Assembly: GCF_026342835.1 (NCBI RefSeq)
Contig: NZ_JAPEMI010000001.1
Location: 5,958,501-6,022,500 of the forward strand
From: Streptomyces sp. NBC_00154
GTDB lineage: Bacteria > Actinomycetota > Actinomycetes > Streptomycetales > Streptomycetaceae
Length of the DNA: 64,000 nucleotides
Reading direction: 5' to 3'
Under the pieces are notes generated by a model that was given only the letters and a program-made list of their open reading frames with translations, was not told the DNA's origin and did no database searches. A program made the position numbers and the translations under genes. Positions 44,855 to 53,279 of this stretch are shown here, piece after piece; the stretch's first letter is position 1; every line of letters begins with the position of its first letter.

Positions 44855-46672
44855 TCAGCTGCCTGCGATGTACGCCGTGAGGGTGCCCAGATTCTTGATG
44901 AAGTCCGACGTGGTGATTCCCAGCGGACTGGCCTGCGGCGTATAGGGGGATTCCACGGGTGGCTTGAGCGGGTCGTAGGGCGAGGTGTCGTAGAGGTCGC
45001 CCACATTGCGGCTCATATAGGCCTTGCCGTCGTACGGTGTCGCGGGTGCCGGACCCCGGTAGGGGTTGGTGATCGAACCGATGGGCGTCAGCCAGTGATC
45101 GCGGCCGCCGAGACCCTCGACGACGGCGTCGGCCTGCGCCTGGGTCACGGTCGGCAGCGACAGATCGGCGTGCCGGAACAGGTCGTCGGGACTGAGGTCG
45201 CTCATCGAGAAGTAGTCCGGCAGTCCACGCCTGCCGTGGGCCGAGAGGGGCGAGCGGGCCTTGAGGTCGGCGACCTCGGACCGGCTCATCCCCATGAGCT
45301 CCTCGTACGTCGCGCGCAGCGCGGCGGTGTCGACCTTGCGGCCGCCGCCGTAGTGGCTCGGGGTGTCCCGGTGGTCGCAGTCGTTGTAATAGGCGCCGTT
45401 GCGGATGTTGGAGCCGAAGCGGTGTACGAAGCGGGCGCGGTTGGTGCCCAGTTCGACGAAGGTCGGGTGCGTGCTGGAGGCCAGCAGCGGGTTCTCCGCC
45501 TTCTGCTGGTCCGTGAGCCGGCAGCTCTCCAGCCAGGCTATGGCTTCCGGGACGCGGCGCAGGAACTCATGGTCACCGGTGAGCCGGAAGTAGGCGAAGA
45601 GCTGCGACACGTTGGTCTGAGTGGTGTGGGTGACCAGTGCCCGAGGCTCGTAGGACCGGGCGCCGGCGGGAGCGCCGGCCGGTCGGCCGTCTGCTGCGCG
45701 GGCGAGGTGCTGGAGCCCCCAGCCGGCCTGCGGCCCCGGCTGCTGCATGCGATGGAGACAGGCCATGGCCCGCCTGACGTTTGGGATCAGGTCCCGGCGC
45801 CCAAGGGCGGTGATGCACATGAGCAGGAACTTGATGTTCTCGCCGAGCACGTTGTCGTTGAAGGTCACATGTCCGGTGTAGTCGCCGTCCTCCATGCCGT
45901 GCCTGACGTCGGACGGCAGCCACGACGGCAGCTCGTCCGGCCAGGGCGTCTGCTTCACGGAGCCGGAGAAGGCCGGGAAACGCTGTGGCCAGCCGCCGTC
46001 GGCGACACCGCCGCGGTACTGCGCCGCGACGATGAAGCGGATCGCACGGTCCAGGGAGGCCTCGAACTTGGGATGAGGTCGCTCCAGTTGGAGCCGGAGG
46101 ATCAGCTGAGCGGCGGTCGAGGTCGCCGCGTCGTCGAACGTGGCGTTGCCGTAGAAGTGCTGGAACTCCTCCAGGCGCCACCCGTTGGTGCCGATGGTCT
46201 CGTACCACTTCCGCAGCGAACCCTGGCCCGCCGTGTCATGGATGTAGTTCCAGCCGCCGCACGCCAGTTGGGCGTCGGCAAGGGCCAGCCCGGTGCGCTT
46301 GGCCGCCCGGTAGCAGGCCTCCGATCCGGTGGCGTGGTAGGCGTCGAGCAGGCTGTGGCCGACGGACGGTGTGCCGGGCGGCTGTATCCAGCACATGGTG
46401 CGCCGGGCTTCCATCTCGCCCCAGGTGGTCGAGAGGTCCGGCAGGTAGCTCCAGACGTAGCCGCCGCCGTAGGAGACGTGCTCGTCCATGAACGTGGTGA
46501 CGCGGTCGACCGCCGCCGCGATCTCGCCGCGCGTCCGTGCGGAGGCGGAAGCGGGTGCGGTGAGGGGCGTACCACCGGTGGCCGAGGCGCGCCCGGCCGA
46601 TCCGATCACAAGTGCCGCTGCCGGTGCGACAGCGAGGCGGGAGAAGGTGCGACGGCTCACTGGCAATTGCAT
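44855..46672 (-). CDS. Tat-exported pectate lyase-like protein (PL10 family)
   Basis: 605 residues from the ATG at 46672. The N-terminus has a twin-arginine signal (SRRTFSRLAVAPAAALVIGS AxA cleavage site). The mature protein is an alpha/alpha-toroid with the PL10-type motifs DGGWPQRFPAFSGS and YTGHVTFNDN and long helices before and after. Family PL10 enzymes cleave polygalacturonate by beta-elimination, outside the cell. It is longer than the minimal PL10 domain, with an extra C-terminal part. No CBM is visible. The promoter region is the AT-richer gap at 46.7-47.0 kb. Confidence 0.78.
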   Translation of the reverse strand: MQLPVSRRTFSRLAVAPAAALVIGSAGRASATGGTPLTAPASASARTRGEIAAAVDRVTTFMDEHVSYGGGYVWSYLPDLSTTWGEMEARRTMCWIQPPGTPSVGHSLLDAYHATGSEACYRAAKRTGLALADAQLACGGWNYIHDTAGQGSLRKWYETIGTNGWRLEEFQHFYGNATFDDAATSTAAQLILRLQLERPHPKFEASLDRAIRFIVAAQYRGGVADGGWPQRFPAFSGSVKQTPWPDELPSWLPSDVRHGMEDGDYTGHVTFNDNVLGENIKFLLMCITALGRRDLIPNVRRAMACLHRMQQPGPQAGWGLQHLARAADGRPAGAPAGARSYEPRALVTHTTQTNVSQLFAYFRLTGDHEFLRRVPEAIAWLESCRLTDQQKAENPLLASSTHPTFVELGTNRARFVHRFGSNIRNGAYYNDCDHRDTPSHYGGGRKVDTAALRATYEELMGMSRSEVADLKARSPLSAHGRRGLPDYFSMSDLSPDDLFRHADLSLPTVTQAQADAVVEGLGGRDHWLTPIGSITNPYRGPAPATPYDGKAYMSRNVGDLYDTSPYDPLKPPVESPYTPQASPLGITTSDFIKNLGTLTAYIAGS

Positions 46673-47094
46673 CGAACGACTGCCTCCACTCTGGTGGCGA
46701 AATGCGAATGAGGGGCCGCGGGGAGGCGGTCCTGGGCATGACGCAGCGTGATCCGAGGATCTTGCTCTTCATGTGAAAGGAGTTCTAGCACCATGCGATG
46801 GCGGAGCCAAGAGGTCATACACAACAATGGAGTTCATGTATGTGGAGTCTTGGAGGAGCTAATCGGTCATATCCGACGCATGAGTTCGGGTATCTGGACT
46901 TCAGGAGTCGAGTTCAGCGTGCGAGCGGAACCCGCCGGTCGTCACGCAGAGATATGTGCAGCCCTCTTGAGCGACTCGGTGGCCACGGCCTGAGGTCATC
47001 CGGAGAGGGGTGATCGCGGTACTCCGGAGGGCGTACGGCGACTGCCTCCGGACGTACGACGACGGCCGCACACCCCCCGAGGGATGCTCCGGAC
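46673..47094. other. Divergent intergenic region, AT-richer core
   Basis: 422 bp between the divergent pectate lyase and membrane-protein genes. 46,740-46,920 is clearly AT-richer than its surroundings and contains the repeated element TGGAGT(T/C). A 66-codon frame at 46793-46993 with an AAAGGAG site has poor codon bias, so it is probably not a gene. The region most likely holds the lyase promoter and regulator sites. Confidence 0.4.
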
Positions 47095-47919
47095 ATGGAG
47101 AACCAGCCCGCAGCATCCACCAGGACGGAACCGGCCCACAGCAGCACGCCCGACTCACCGCCGACCGCGCCCACAGGGCGGAAGCCGAGCCCGGTGGAGC
47201 GGCTCTGTTACGCGACCGGCGCGGCGCTCGTCGTCTCCGGGCTGCTGCACCTGATCGTCTTCGCCGTCGACGGCGGTCCCTGGGACGGCCCGGTCTCCTG
47301 GCGCAAGCCCGTCACTTTCGGGCTCTCCTTCGGCCTGACGCTCATCGCGATCTGCTGGGTGGCCTCGTACGTACGCCTACCCGCCCGCACCCGTACCGTG
47401 CTGCTTGCGGCGTTCGCCGCCGACTGCGTGCTGGAGGTCGCCGGCATCACACTCCAGGCCTGGCGCGGCGTACCGTCCCACTTCAACATGGAGACGCCCT
47501 TCAACACGGCGGTCTCGATGTCGCTGGCCGTCGGTGGGGGAGCGCTGGTCGTCATCCTCACCGCCCTGGCGGTGGCCTCGTTCGTCCGGCGCCCCGAAGG
47601 GCCGGCCGGGATGGCGCTCGCGCTGCGGGCCGGCTTCGCGATCCTTGTCGTCGGGCTGCTGGCGGGCGCTGCGATGATCGGCCGCGGCGTCTATCTGACG
47701 CGCACCGGACACCAGTTGGCCGGCTACGCCTCCACGGCATCACTCAAACCGCTGCACGGAGTGAGCCTGCACGCGATCCTTGTGCTGCCCGTGCTGGCCA
47801 GGGTGCTGGCCGGCACGCCATGGAGCGTCTCCACCCGACGCACCCTCGTCCGCGCCGCCGTGGGGTGCTACGCGGCGGCCGTCGTCGGGGCCCTGATATG
47901 GGCGGTCGTCGCGTACTGA
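47095..47919 (+). CDS. Polytopic membrane protein, hypothetical
   Basis: 274 residues from the ATG at 47095. After a Ser/Thr/Pro-rich soluble N-terminus of about 35 residues come six to seven membrane segments (YATGAALVVSGLLHLIVFAV, TFGLSFGLTLIAICWVASYV, AVSMSLAVGGGALVVILTAL, AAVGCYAAAVVGALIWAVVA). It resembles Streptomyces membrane proteins of unknown function. No charged transport motif is recognisable. Confidence 0.8.
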   Translation: MENQPAASTRTEPAHSSTPDSPPTAPTGRKPSPVERLCYATGAALVVSGLLHLIVFAVDGGPWDGPVSWRKPVTFGLSFGLTLIAICWVASYVRLPARTRTVLLAAFAADCVLEVAGITLQAWRGVPSHFNMETPFNTAVSMSLAVGGGALVVILTALAVASFVRRPEGPAGMALALRAGFAILVVGLLAGAAMIGRGVYLTRTGHQLAGYASTASLKPLHGVSLHAILVLPVLARVLAGTPWSVSTRRTLVRAAVGCYAAAVVGALIWAVVAY

Positions 47920-48076
47920 GCCGACGCGTACGGAGAGCCGGCTCGATCTTTGATCTCTGCGGTAGCCGTCCGCCGGTCCGTGGTGGTGGACCGATGAGGC
48001 CGGCCACCGAAGCCGGACAGCCGCCCGTGGGCGGAATCCGCGTGCAGGCCGGCCGGTCAGCCGGGAGACTTCCGGC

Positions 48077-48649
48077 ATGAACAAGATTCCCACCATGTTC
48101 GTCCGCGACTTCACCGCTCGCCCCGCGCGCGTGCTGCCAGAGGTGACGCCCGGCTGCGAGTGGGTGCTCGCCGGGGAAGGGCGCGCGACCCGCAAGTACG
48201 ACGGCACGTGCGTGATGCTCGACGAAGCAGGCGACTGGTGGGCACGGCGCGAGGTGAAACCCGGCAAGGCATCGCCGCCGGACTACGTGGTCATTTCCAC
48301 CGACGACACAACCGGCAGGACGGTCGGCTGGGAGCCGATCGGCCAGTCGTCATTCGCGAAGTTCCACGCAGAGGCGGTCCGGAACATCGGACCCTGCGAG
48401 GGAATCACCGGGACCTTCGAACTGGTCGGCCCGAAGATCAACGGAAACCCGGAGCGCAGCGACTCCCATCTCCTTGTCGAGCACGCCCTGGCGCGGGACG
48501 TCGCCGTGCCGGAGCTGACCTTCGAGGGCATCCGGAGCGCCGCGCTGGCCCTGGCCGCGGCCGACGGGTGCGAGGGCATCGTCTGGCACCACCCCGACGG
48601 GCGGATGGCGAAGATCAAGGCGCGCGACTTCACCCCGGACCGGTCATGA
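48077..48649 (+). CDS. RNA ligase-like protein (nucleotidyltransferase, DUF5565-type)
   Basis: 190 residues from the ATG at 48077. It has the core of the covalent nucleotidyltransferase fold: nucleophile motif I RKYDGT (K40), ELVGPKINGN (about 115-124), motif IV CEGIVWHH (about 165-172) and motif V MAKIKARDF (about 177-185). This matches small RNA-ligase-1-type proteins. There is no accessory domain. Related enzymes seal RNA breaks using ATP, often after damage; the actual substrate is unknown. It stands alone in the window, about 480 bp before a 48-codon peptide gene. Confidence 0.82.
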   Translation: MNKIPTMFVRDFTARPARVLPEVTPGCEWVLAGEGRATRKYDGTCVMLDEAGDWWARREVKPGKASPPDYVVISTDDTTGRTVGWEPIGQSSFAKFHAEAVRNIGPCEGITGTFELVGPKINGNPERSDSHLLVEHALARDVAVPELTFEGIRSAALALAAADGCEGIVWHHPDGRMAKIKARDFTPDRS

Positions 48650-49134
48650 GACCGGTGCCGCCCCGGCCCACTCCAGGCGAATGGCCGGGCCCCTCTTCAC
48701 GATGCGCCAACTTCCGACCGTCGGGCTGTGCTTCGACATCGACGGTCAACGGTGGGCAGGTCCAACGCACCACCCTGAAGATCGAGAACTCTGGAGACTC
48801 GAACTCCGTCATGTGCGATGCCGTCCAGGTCGTCCGCCGGCGCGACGGCGCACCTTGCCCGGTGACTGCGGAGCTGCCGAGAACGTGCGCCGAAGGGGGA
48901 TACGGGCCTGGCCGGCCGCCCCCCCTGAGGGCAGGAACGGTACGGAAGGGCGGGGCGGCAGGCCCGGTGCTGACGGCACGACGTGTCCTGGTGGATACTC
49001 CCTGCAGGCCCCGCCGGATGATCCGGATGCCCTGGTGTGCCGCCGGAGTGGTGCAGAGGCGCCGTCGCCGGACACCAGCCGCAGCCTTCTCGGGCTCGGG
49101 GCCCTCACAACGACCGCTATGCACAGGAGACTTG
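48650..49134. other. Intergenic stretch with gene-like fragments
   Basis: 485 bp between the RNA-ligase-like gene and a small peptide gene. The plus-strand frame at about 48,730-48,860 has fairly good codon bias (reading QVQRTTLKIENSG and SNSVMCDAVQVVRRRDGAPC) but no start and soon loses bias, suggesting a gene remnant. The promoter and AGGAGA ribosome-binding site for the next gene lie at its end. Confidence 0.4.
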
Positions 49135-49281
49135 ATGGCTGACGCTTCACCGCGCCGCGCGGACGACAGCGCCGAGGACATAGGCACGACGGTTGCCCTC
49201 GACCGTGTCGAGCCGCCGCGGCCGCAGTACGCGGGCCTGTTCGTCGCGCCCCCCGACCTGCCGGCAGTCGACACTGACTGA
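49135..49281 (+). CDS. 48-residue peptide of unknown function
   Basis: MADASPRRADDSAEDIGTTV then ALDRVEPPRPQYAGLFVAPP and a short acidic tail (DLPAVDTD). The ATG at 49135 has AGGAGA six bases upstream, and a good terminator lies 35 bp after the stop, so it looks like a real, separately transcribed gene. It is acidic, has no cysteine, no membrane segment and no signal peptide. The leader-like N-terminus and proline/aromatic C-terminus resemble precursor peptides, but no modifying enzyme is adjacent. No family was recognised. Confidence 0.6.
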   Translation: MADASPRRADDSAEDIGTTVALDRVEPPRPQYAGLFVAPPDLPAVDTD

Positions 49282-49315
49282 CGCAGCCCTCTCCCGCTTC
49301 GGCGTCACCCAGTAG

Positions 49316-49350
49316 GCCGGGTCGCTTCGTCTCGCACGAGGCGACCCGGC
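49316..49350 (+). terminator. Hairpin terminator after the 48-residue peptide gene
   Basis: GCCGGGTCGC (49316-49325) pairs perfectly with GCGACCCGGC (49341-49350) around a 15-nt loop. The following about 250 bp up to uppP shows no gene; a stretch near 49,470 resembles the peptide gene's CCCTCGACCG region (VALDRVD versus VALDRVE), perhaps a decayed copy. Confidence 0.7.
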
Positions 49351-49599
49351 TCGAGGTGTTCTGGCTCGGGCAGGGGATTCATCCGTCGCAGCGGCAGCTC
49401 GCAGACCGGATCCCGTACTCCTGCAGCACGCGACATCAGCGTGGAGCGGGCTACTACGACCTGTCAGCGGTCGCCCTCGACCGCGTGGACTCGCCCGCAC
49501 AGAGGGCGTCCGACCCGTGGCGGCGCGACCCGCCTCGAACGGGCGGTCGAACCACCGTTCCGGGTGGATCGCCCCGCCCTGATCGGACCCGAAGCCGTA

Positions 49600-50472
49600 C
49601 TAGCCCGCCGACTCACCCGCGTGCGGGCTCAGCACACCGGCCCCCACCAGGGCGAACAGCAGCACGCCCAGCAGCACGCGGTAGATGACGAACGGCATGA
49701 AGCTCTTGGTCGTGATGAACTTCATGAACCATGCGATGACGGCGTACCCCACGCCGAAGGCGATGAACGTCGCGAAGATCGTCGGACCCCACGACACGTG
49801 CCCCTCGCTCGCGTCCTTCAGCTCGAAGACGCCCGAGGCGAGCACCGCCGGAATCGCGAGCAGGAACGAGTAGCGGGCCGCCGCCTCGCGGGTGTAGCCC
49901 ATCAGCAGACCACCGCTGATCGTGGCGCCCGAGCGGGAGACACCCGGGATCAGGGCCATCGCCTGGCAGAAGCCGAAGATCAGACCGTCCTTGACGCCCA
50001 GCTCCTTGAGGGACTTCCGCTCCTTGATGGCCCGGTGCTTGCCGCCGGTCTCGTCCCGGGCTGCGAGTCGGTCGGCGATGCCGAGGACGATGCCCATGAC
50101 GATCAGGGTGGTGGCGATGAGCCGCAGGTCGCGGAAGGGACCTTCGATCTGGTCCTTGAAGGTCACGCCGAGGACGCCGATCGGGATGGAGCCGACGATG
50201 ACCAGCCAGCCCATCTGGGCGTCGTGGTTGCTGCGCATCGACCGGTTGGTCAGCGAGCGGAACCAGGCCGAGACGATCCGCGCGATGTCCTTGCGGAAGT
50301 AGATGAGGACGGCCGCCTCGGTACCGATCTGGGTGATGGCGGTGAACGCCGCACCCGGATCGTGCCAGCCGGCGAACGCAGCGGTCAGCCGCAGGTGCGC
50401 GCTGGAGGAGATCGGCAGGAACTCGGTCAGTCCCTGAACGAGGCCCAGGACGAACGATTCGAACCAGCTCAT
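49600..50472 (-). CDS. uppP: Undecaprenyl-diphosphate phosphatase
   Basis: 290 residues from the ATG at 50472. It recycles the lipid carrier for peptidoglycan synthesis by dephosphorylating undecaprenyl diphosphate. It has UppP motifs GLVQGLTEFLPISSSAHLRL (with the active glutamate) near the start and PGVSRSGATISGGLLMGYTR in the middle. About eight membrane segments. Overexpression of the family gives bacitracin resistance. The stop lies about 250 bp after the terminator of the peptide gene. Confidence 0.95.
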   Translation of the reverse strand: MSWFESFVLGLVQGLTEFLPISSSAHLRLTAAFAGWHDPGAAFTAITQIGTEAAVLIYFRKDIARIVSAWFRSLTNRSMRSNHDAQMGWLVIVGSIPIGVLGVTFKDQIEGPFRDLRLIATTLIVMGIVLGIADRLAARDETGGKHRAIKERKSLKELGVKDGLIFGFCQAMALIPGVSRSGATISGGLLMGYTREAAARYSFLLAIPAVLASGVFELKDASEGHVSWGPTIFATFIAFGVGYAVIAWFMKFITTKSFMPFVIYRVLLGVLLFALVGAGVLSPHAGESAG

Positions 50473-50699
50473 GGGGCTTTGGCCATCCCGGAAGTCATCG
50501 TGCATCGGCCGACGGACAGCAGGGCCGTCGGCAACGTGCGGAGTGCGGTCATGTGAGGGAAGGGCCACGGCGGGCCCGATGATCGTCTGTCGTGCGCGGG
50601 CAGCGTATCGCCCTTGGGTGAACGGGGTGACGGCTGCCCCCGGCCATCGACCGGAGCCGGCGCTGTGCCTGCTCCCGTTCAGCGGGCGCACGGTCGGCT

Positions 50700-50758
50700 C
50701 GCCGGCGCCGCCCGCCAGGTCGTTCGGCGTCGAGACGGTTGCGCCGGCGCCGCCCGCC
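50700..50758. repeat. 17-bp direct repeat in the gap upstream of uppP
   Basis: CGCCGGCGCCGCCCGCC occurs at 50700-50716 and 50742-50758, 42 bp apart, in the 329-bp gap between uppP and the TVP38 gene. The remainder of the gap shows no coding signal and should contain the uppP promoter. Confidence 0.5.
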
Positions 50759-50801
50759 GATCATTCCGTGGCGGAAAGGTGCCTCTTGCCCTGCACGCCG
50801 G

Positions 50802-51515
50802 TCATTTCGCGCCGAGGCGGTGCCGCTTGCGCCAGGCCACGGCGGCCGCGCCGATCCCTGTCAGCACGATGAAGCCCATCGCGGCCAGGAACGCGGGCGA
50901 CGTCGGCGACGAGGCCTCGCTGCCCGCGACGACGTATGCGGCGGTGTTCGGGACGGAACCGATGCCGGTGGCCATCAGGAACGGCGGATACCCCATCCGC
51001 GACACCGCGGCGCAGTAGTTGGCGGCCGCGAACGGCACGCCCGGGAAGAGCCGCAGGGCCAGCATCGAACGGAAGCCGTGCCGGCTCAGCTGGCCGTCCG
51101 CCGCCTTCAGCCAGCGCCCGCGCAGCAGCGTACGGAGCGCGTCCTGCCCCAGCACCCTGCCCAGGCCGAACGAGATGCCCGCGCCCAGCACCGTGCCCGC
51201 CAGCGCGGCGGCCAGACCGGCCTGGGCACCGAAGAGCGCCCCCGCGGCCAGATTGAGGAGCGGCCGCGGTACGAACGCCACGGTGCACACCCCGTACACG
51301 ACGCCGAACAGCGCAACCGCAGCGCCGCCGCTGCTCAGCCGGGCCGGCCAGCCGGTGGCCAGCAACCGCTGCGGTTCGAGGAGCAGCATGGTCGCCGCGG
51401 CGGCCAGCAGCAGCACCACGAGCAGCGAGAACCGGGGCCAGGGCGAGCGCAGCGCCCTCGAACAGCGCACGGCCAGGCCGGTGGCGGACCGGGTGTCGGG
51501 GGCGGGGTCGAGCAT
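50802..51515 (-). CDS. TVP38/TMEM64 family membrane protein (VTT domain)
   Basis: 237 residues from the ATG at 51515. One N-terminal membrane segment precedes a VTT/DedA-type domain: VAFVPRPLLNLAAGALFGAQ, AGISFGLGRVLGQDALRTLL and LALRLFPGVPFAAANYCAAV. The family is thought to act as lipid scramblases or transporters. It is convergent with no gene; uppP follows on the same strand but with a 329-bp gap, so it is probably separate. It is transcribed away from tuf3. Confidence 0.9.
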   Translation of the reverse strand: MLDPAPDTRSATGLAVRCSRALRSPWPRFSLLVVLLLAAAATMLLLEPQRLLATGWPARLSSGGAAVALFGVVYGVCTVAFVPRPLLNLAAGALFGAQAGLAAALAGTVLGAGISFGLGRVLGQDALRTLLRGRWLKAADGQLSRHGFRSMLALRLFPGVPFAAANYCAAVSRMGYPPFLMATGIGSVPNTAAYVVAGSEASSPTSPAFLAAMGFIVLTGIGAAAVAWRKRHRLGAK

Positions 51516-51744
51516 TCGGGGAGACTAACCGACACCCTTGTGTGATCGCCGTAATGTGCCCCGTACGGGCCGCCCCGTCGGCGGGACGGGACTTCGCCGA
51601 CAGTGTCCGGGACCGGCCCTCGCCGCTGCAGGGGCGCGGACACGAAGCAGCTCCGAAGCCGGTCGGCCCGGGGACGAACTCCCGTACCGGGGCTGCCGGA
51701 ACGCCCGGAGAGAAAACCATTCGACGGGTCCGCGGCCGTCGGCC

Positions 51745-52017
51745 ATGATCGGACCCATGTTCCGGTACGCCTTCCTCGCAGCGCAGTCCGCAGTCGCGGA
51801 CGCGCCGAAGGCTGCCGTCGTCCCCGCTTTCGATGCTGCCGCCGCGTTCGCCGCTGCCGCAGCAGCAGTTGACGCAGCAGCGTTCGTCGCTGCCGCAGCG
51901 CCCTCCGGCGGCGCCCGAAGCTGACCCTCCCCCGACAGTCCGGCGGACCCCGTAAGGGGAGGGTCGGCAGGGCCCTGGGGTCTTCTCTTCAGCTTCGTAT
52001 CCAGAAGGAATCGAGCC
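51745..52017 (+). promoter_or_regulatory. tuf3 leader: alanine-rich ORF and attenuator-like hairpins
   Basis: A 59-codon frame from ATG 51745 (or 51757) to 51924 encodes a peptide with about 27 alanines. Its stop lies at the base of a hairpin GACCCTCCCC (51923-51932) / GGGGAGGGTC (51956-51965), which competes with a short CCCC-GTAA-GGGG stem (51948-51959). Mutually exclusive stems at the end of a biased ORF are typical of translation-coupled attenuation. A GAAGGA site precedes the tuf start. Confidence 0.5.
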
Positions 52018-53193
52018 ATGCCCAAGACGGCATACGTGCGCACCAAGCCGCACCTCAACATCGGCACCATGGGCCACGTCGACCACGGCAAGACCACCCT
52101 GACCGCGGCCATCACCAAGGTCCTCAGCGACCGTGCCGGCAGCAGCACCTCGTACGTCTCGTTCGACCGGATCGACCGGGCGCCCGAGGAGGCGCAGCGC
52201 GGCATCACCATCAACATCGCGCACGTCGAGTACGAGACCGACACCCGCCACTACGCGCATGTCGACATGCCCGGCCATGCCGACTACGTCAAGAACATGG
52301 TCACCGGCGCCGCGCAGCTCGACGGGGCGATCCTCGTCGTGTCCGCGGTCGACGGGATCATGCCGCAGACCGCCGAGCACGTCCTGCTCGCCCGTCAGGT
52401 CGGCGTCGACCACATCGTCGTCGCCCTCAACAAGGCCGACGCGGGCGACCCCGAGCTGACCGACCTGGTCGAGCTGGAGGTCCGCGAGCTGCTCTCCGCG
52501 CACGGCTACGGCGGAGACGGTGTCCCCGTCGTCCGGGTGTCGGGTCTGAAGGCACTGGCCGGCGACCCGCGCTGGACCGGGTCCGTCGAGGCGCTGCTGG
52601 ACGCCGTCGACACGTACGTACCGATGCCGGTGCGCTACACCGACGCGCCGTTCCTGCTGCCCGTGGAGAACGTCCTGACCATCACCGGCCGGGGCACGGT
52701 CGTCACCGGGGCCGTCGAGCGCGGCACCGTCCGTGTCGGCGACCGGGTGTCCGTGCTCGGGGCGGACATCGAGACGGTCGTCACCGGTCTGGAGACCTTC
52801 GGGAAGCCGATGGAGTCCGCGCAGGCCGGCGACAACGTGGCGCTGCTCGTGCGTGGGGTGGAGCGCGACCGGGTCCGCCGCGGCCATGTGGTGGCGGCGC
52901 CGGGCAGCGTGACGCCCAGCCGTCGCTTCACCGCGCAGGTGTACATCCTGTCGGCGCGGGAGGGCGGCCGGACCACACCGGTGGCCACCGGCTACCGGCC
53001 GCAGTTCTTCATCCGTACCGCGGACGTGGTCGGCGACATCGACCTCGGCGAAGCGGCAGTGGCGCGCCCCGGCGACACGGTCACCATGACCGTCGAACTG
53101 GGCCGTGACACCCCGCTGGAGTCCGGCCTCGGCTTCGCGATCCGGGAGGGCGGCCGCACGGTCGGCGCGGGCACCGTGACCACCCTGCTCTGA
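52018..53193 (+). CDS. tuf3: Elongation factor Tu, divergent EF-Tu3
   Basis: 391 residues from the ATG at 52018. It delivers aminoacyl-tRNA to the ribosome as a GTPase. GTPase motifs are complete: P-loop GHVDHGKT (19-26), switch I RGITI, DMPGH and NKAD. It is clearly a divergent EF-Tu, shorter by a few residues than the housekeeping form, with many substitutions in domains 2 and 3, matching the Streptomyces tuf3 type known to be induced in stress and stringent response. It is monocistronic between a complex leader and a 19-bp perfect terminator. Confidence 0.93.
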   Translation: MPKTAYVRTKPHLNIGTMGHVDHGKTTLTAAITKVLSDRAGSSTSYVSFDRIDRAPEEAQRGITINIAHVEYETDTRHYAHVDMPGHADYVKNMVTGAAQLDGAILVVSAVDGIMPQTAEHVLLARQVGVDHIVVALNKADAGDPELTDLVELEVRELLSAHGYGGDGVPVVRVSGLKALAGDPRWTGSVEALLDAVDTYVPMPVRYTDAPFLLPVENVLTITGRGTVVTGAVERGTVRVGDRVSVLGADIETVVTGLETFGKPMESAQAGDNVALLVRGVERDRVRRGHVVAAPGSVTPSRRFTAQVYILSAREGGRTTPVATGYRPQFFIRTADVVGDIDLGEAAVARPGDTVTMTVELGRDTPLESGLGFAIREGGRTVGAGTVTTLL

Positions 53194-53209
53194 TCCGTAT
53201 CCGCTCACG

Positions 53210-53259
53210 CAACGGACCTGTCCCCCGCGCCCCACGGGCGGCGGGGGACAGGTCCGTTG
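53210..53259 (+). terminator. 19-bp perfect hairpin terminator after tuf3
   Basis: CAACGGACCTGTCCCCCGC (53210-53228) pairs perfectly with GCGGGGGACAGGTCCGTTG (53241-53259) around a 12-nt loop, 17 bp after the tuf3 stop. It ends 20 bp before the patatin start. Confidence 0.92.
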
Positions 53260-53279
53260 CCATGCGCAAGACTGACGGC

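Noticed and set aside
45095..46711. 538-codon plus-strand frame across the pectate lyase gene
   Set aside because: Repetitive Arg/Gly/Val/Ala composition typical of antisense frames; the minus strand has a Tat signal and lyase motifs.
46793..46993. 66-codon frame with AAAGGAG site
   Set aside because: Third codon positions are not GC-biased as in every accepted gene here; kept only as part of the intergenic note.
49135..49281. 48-residue peptide as a lasso-peptide precursor
   Set aside because: A Gly ... Asp8 pattern can be drawn in GLFVAPPD, but the leader lacks the threonine at -2 and no B/C enzymes are present.
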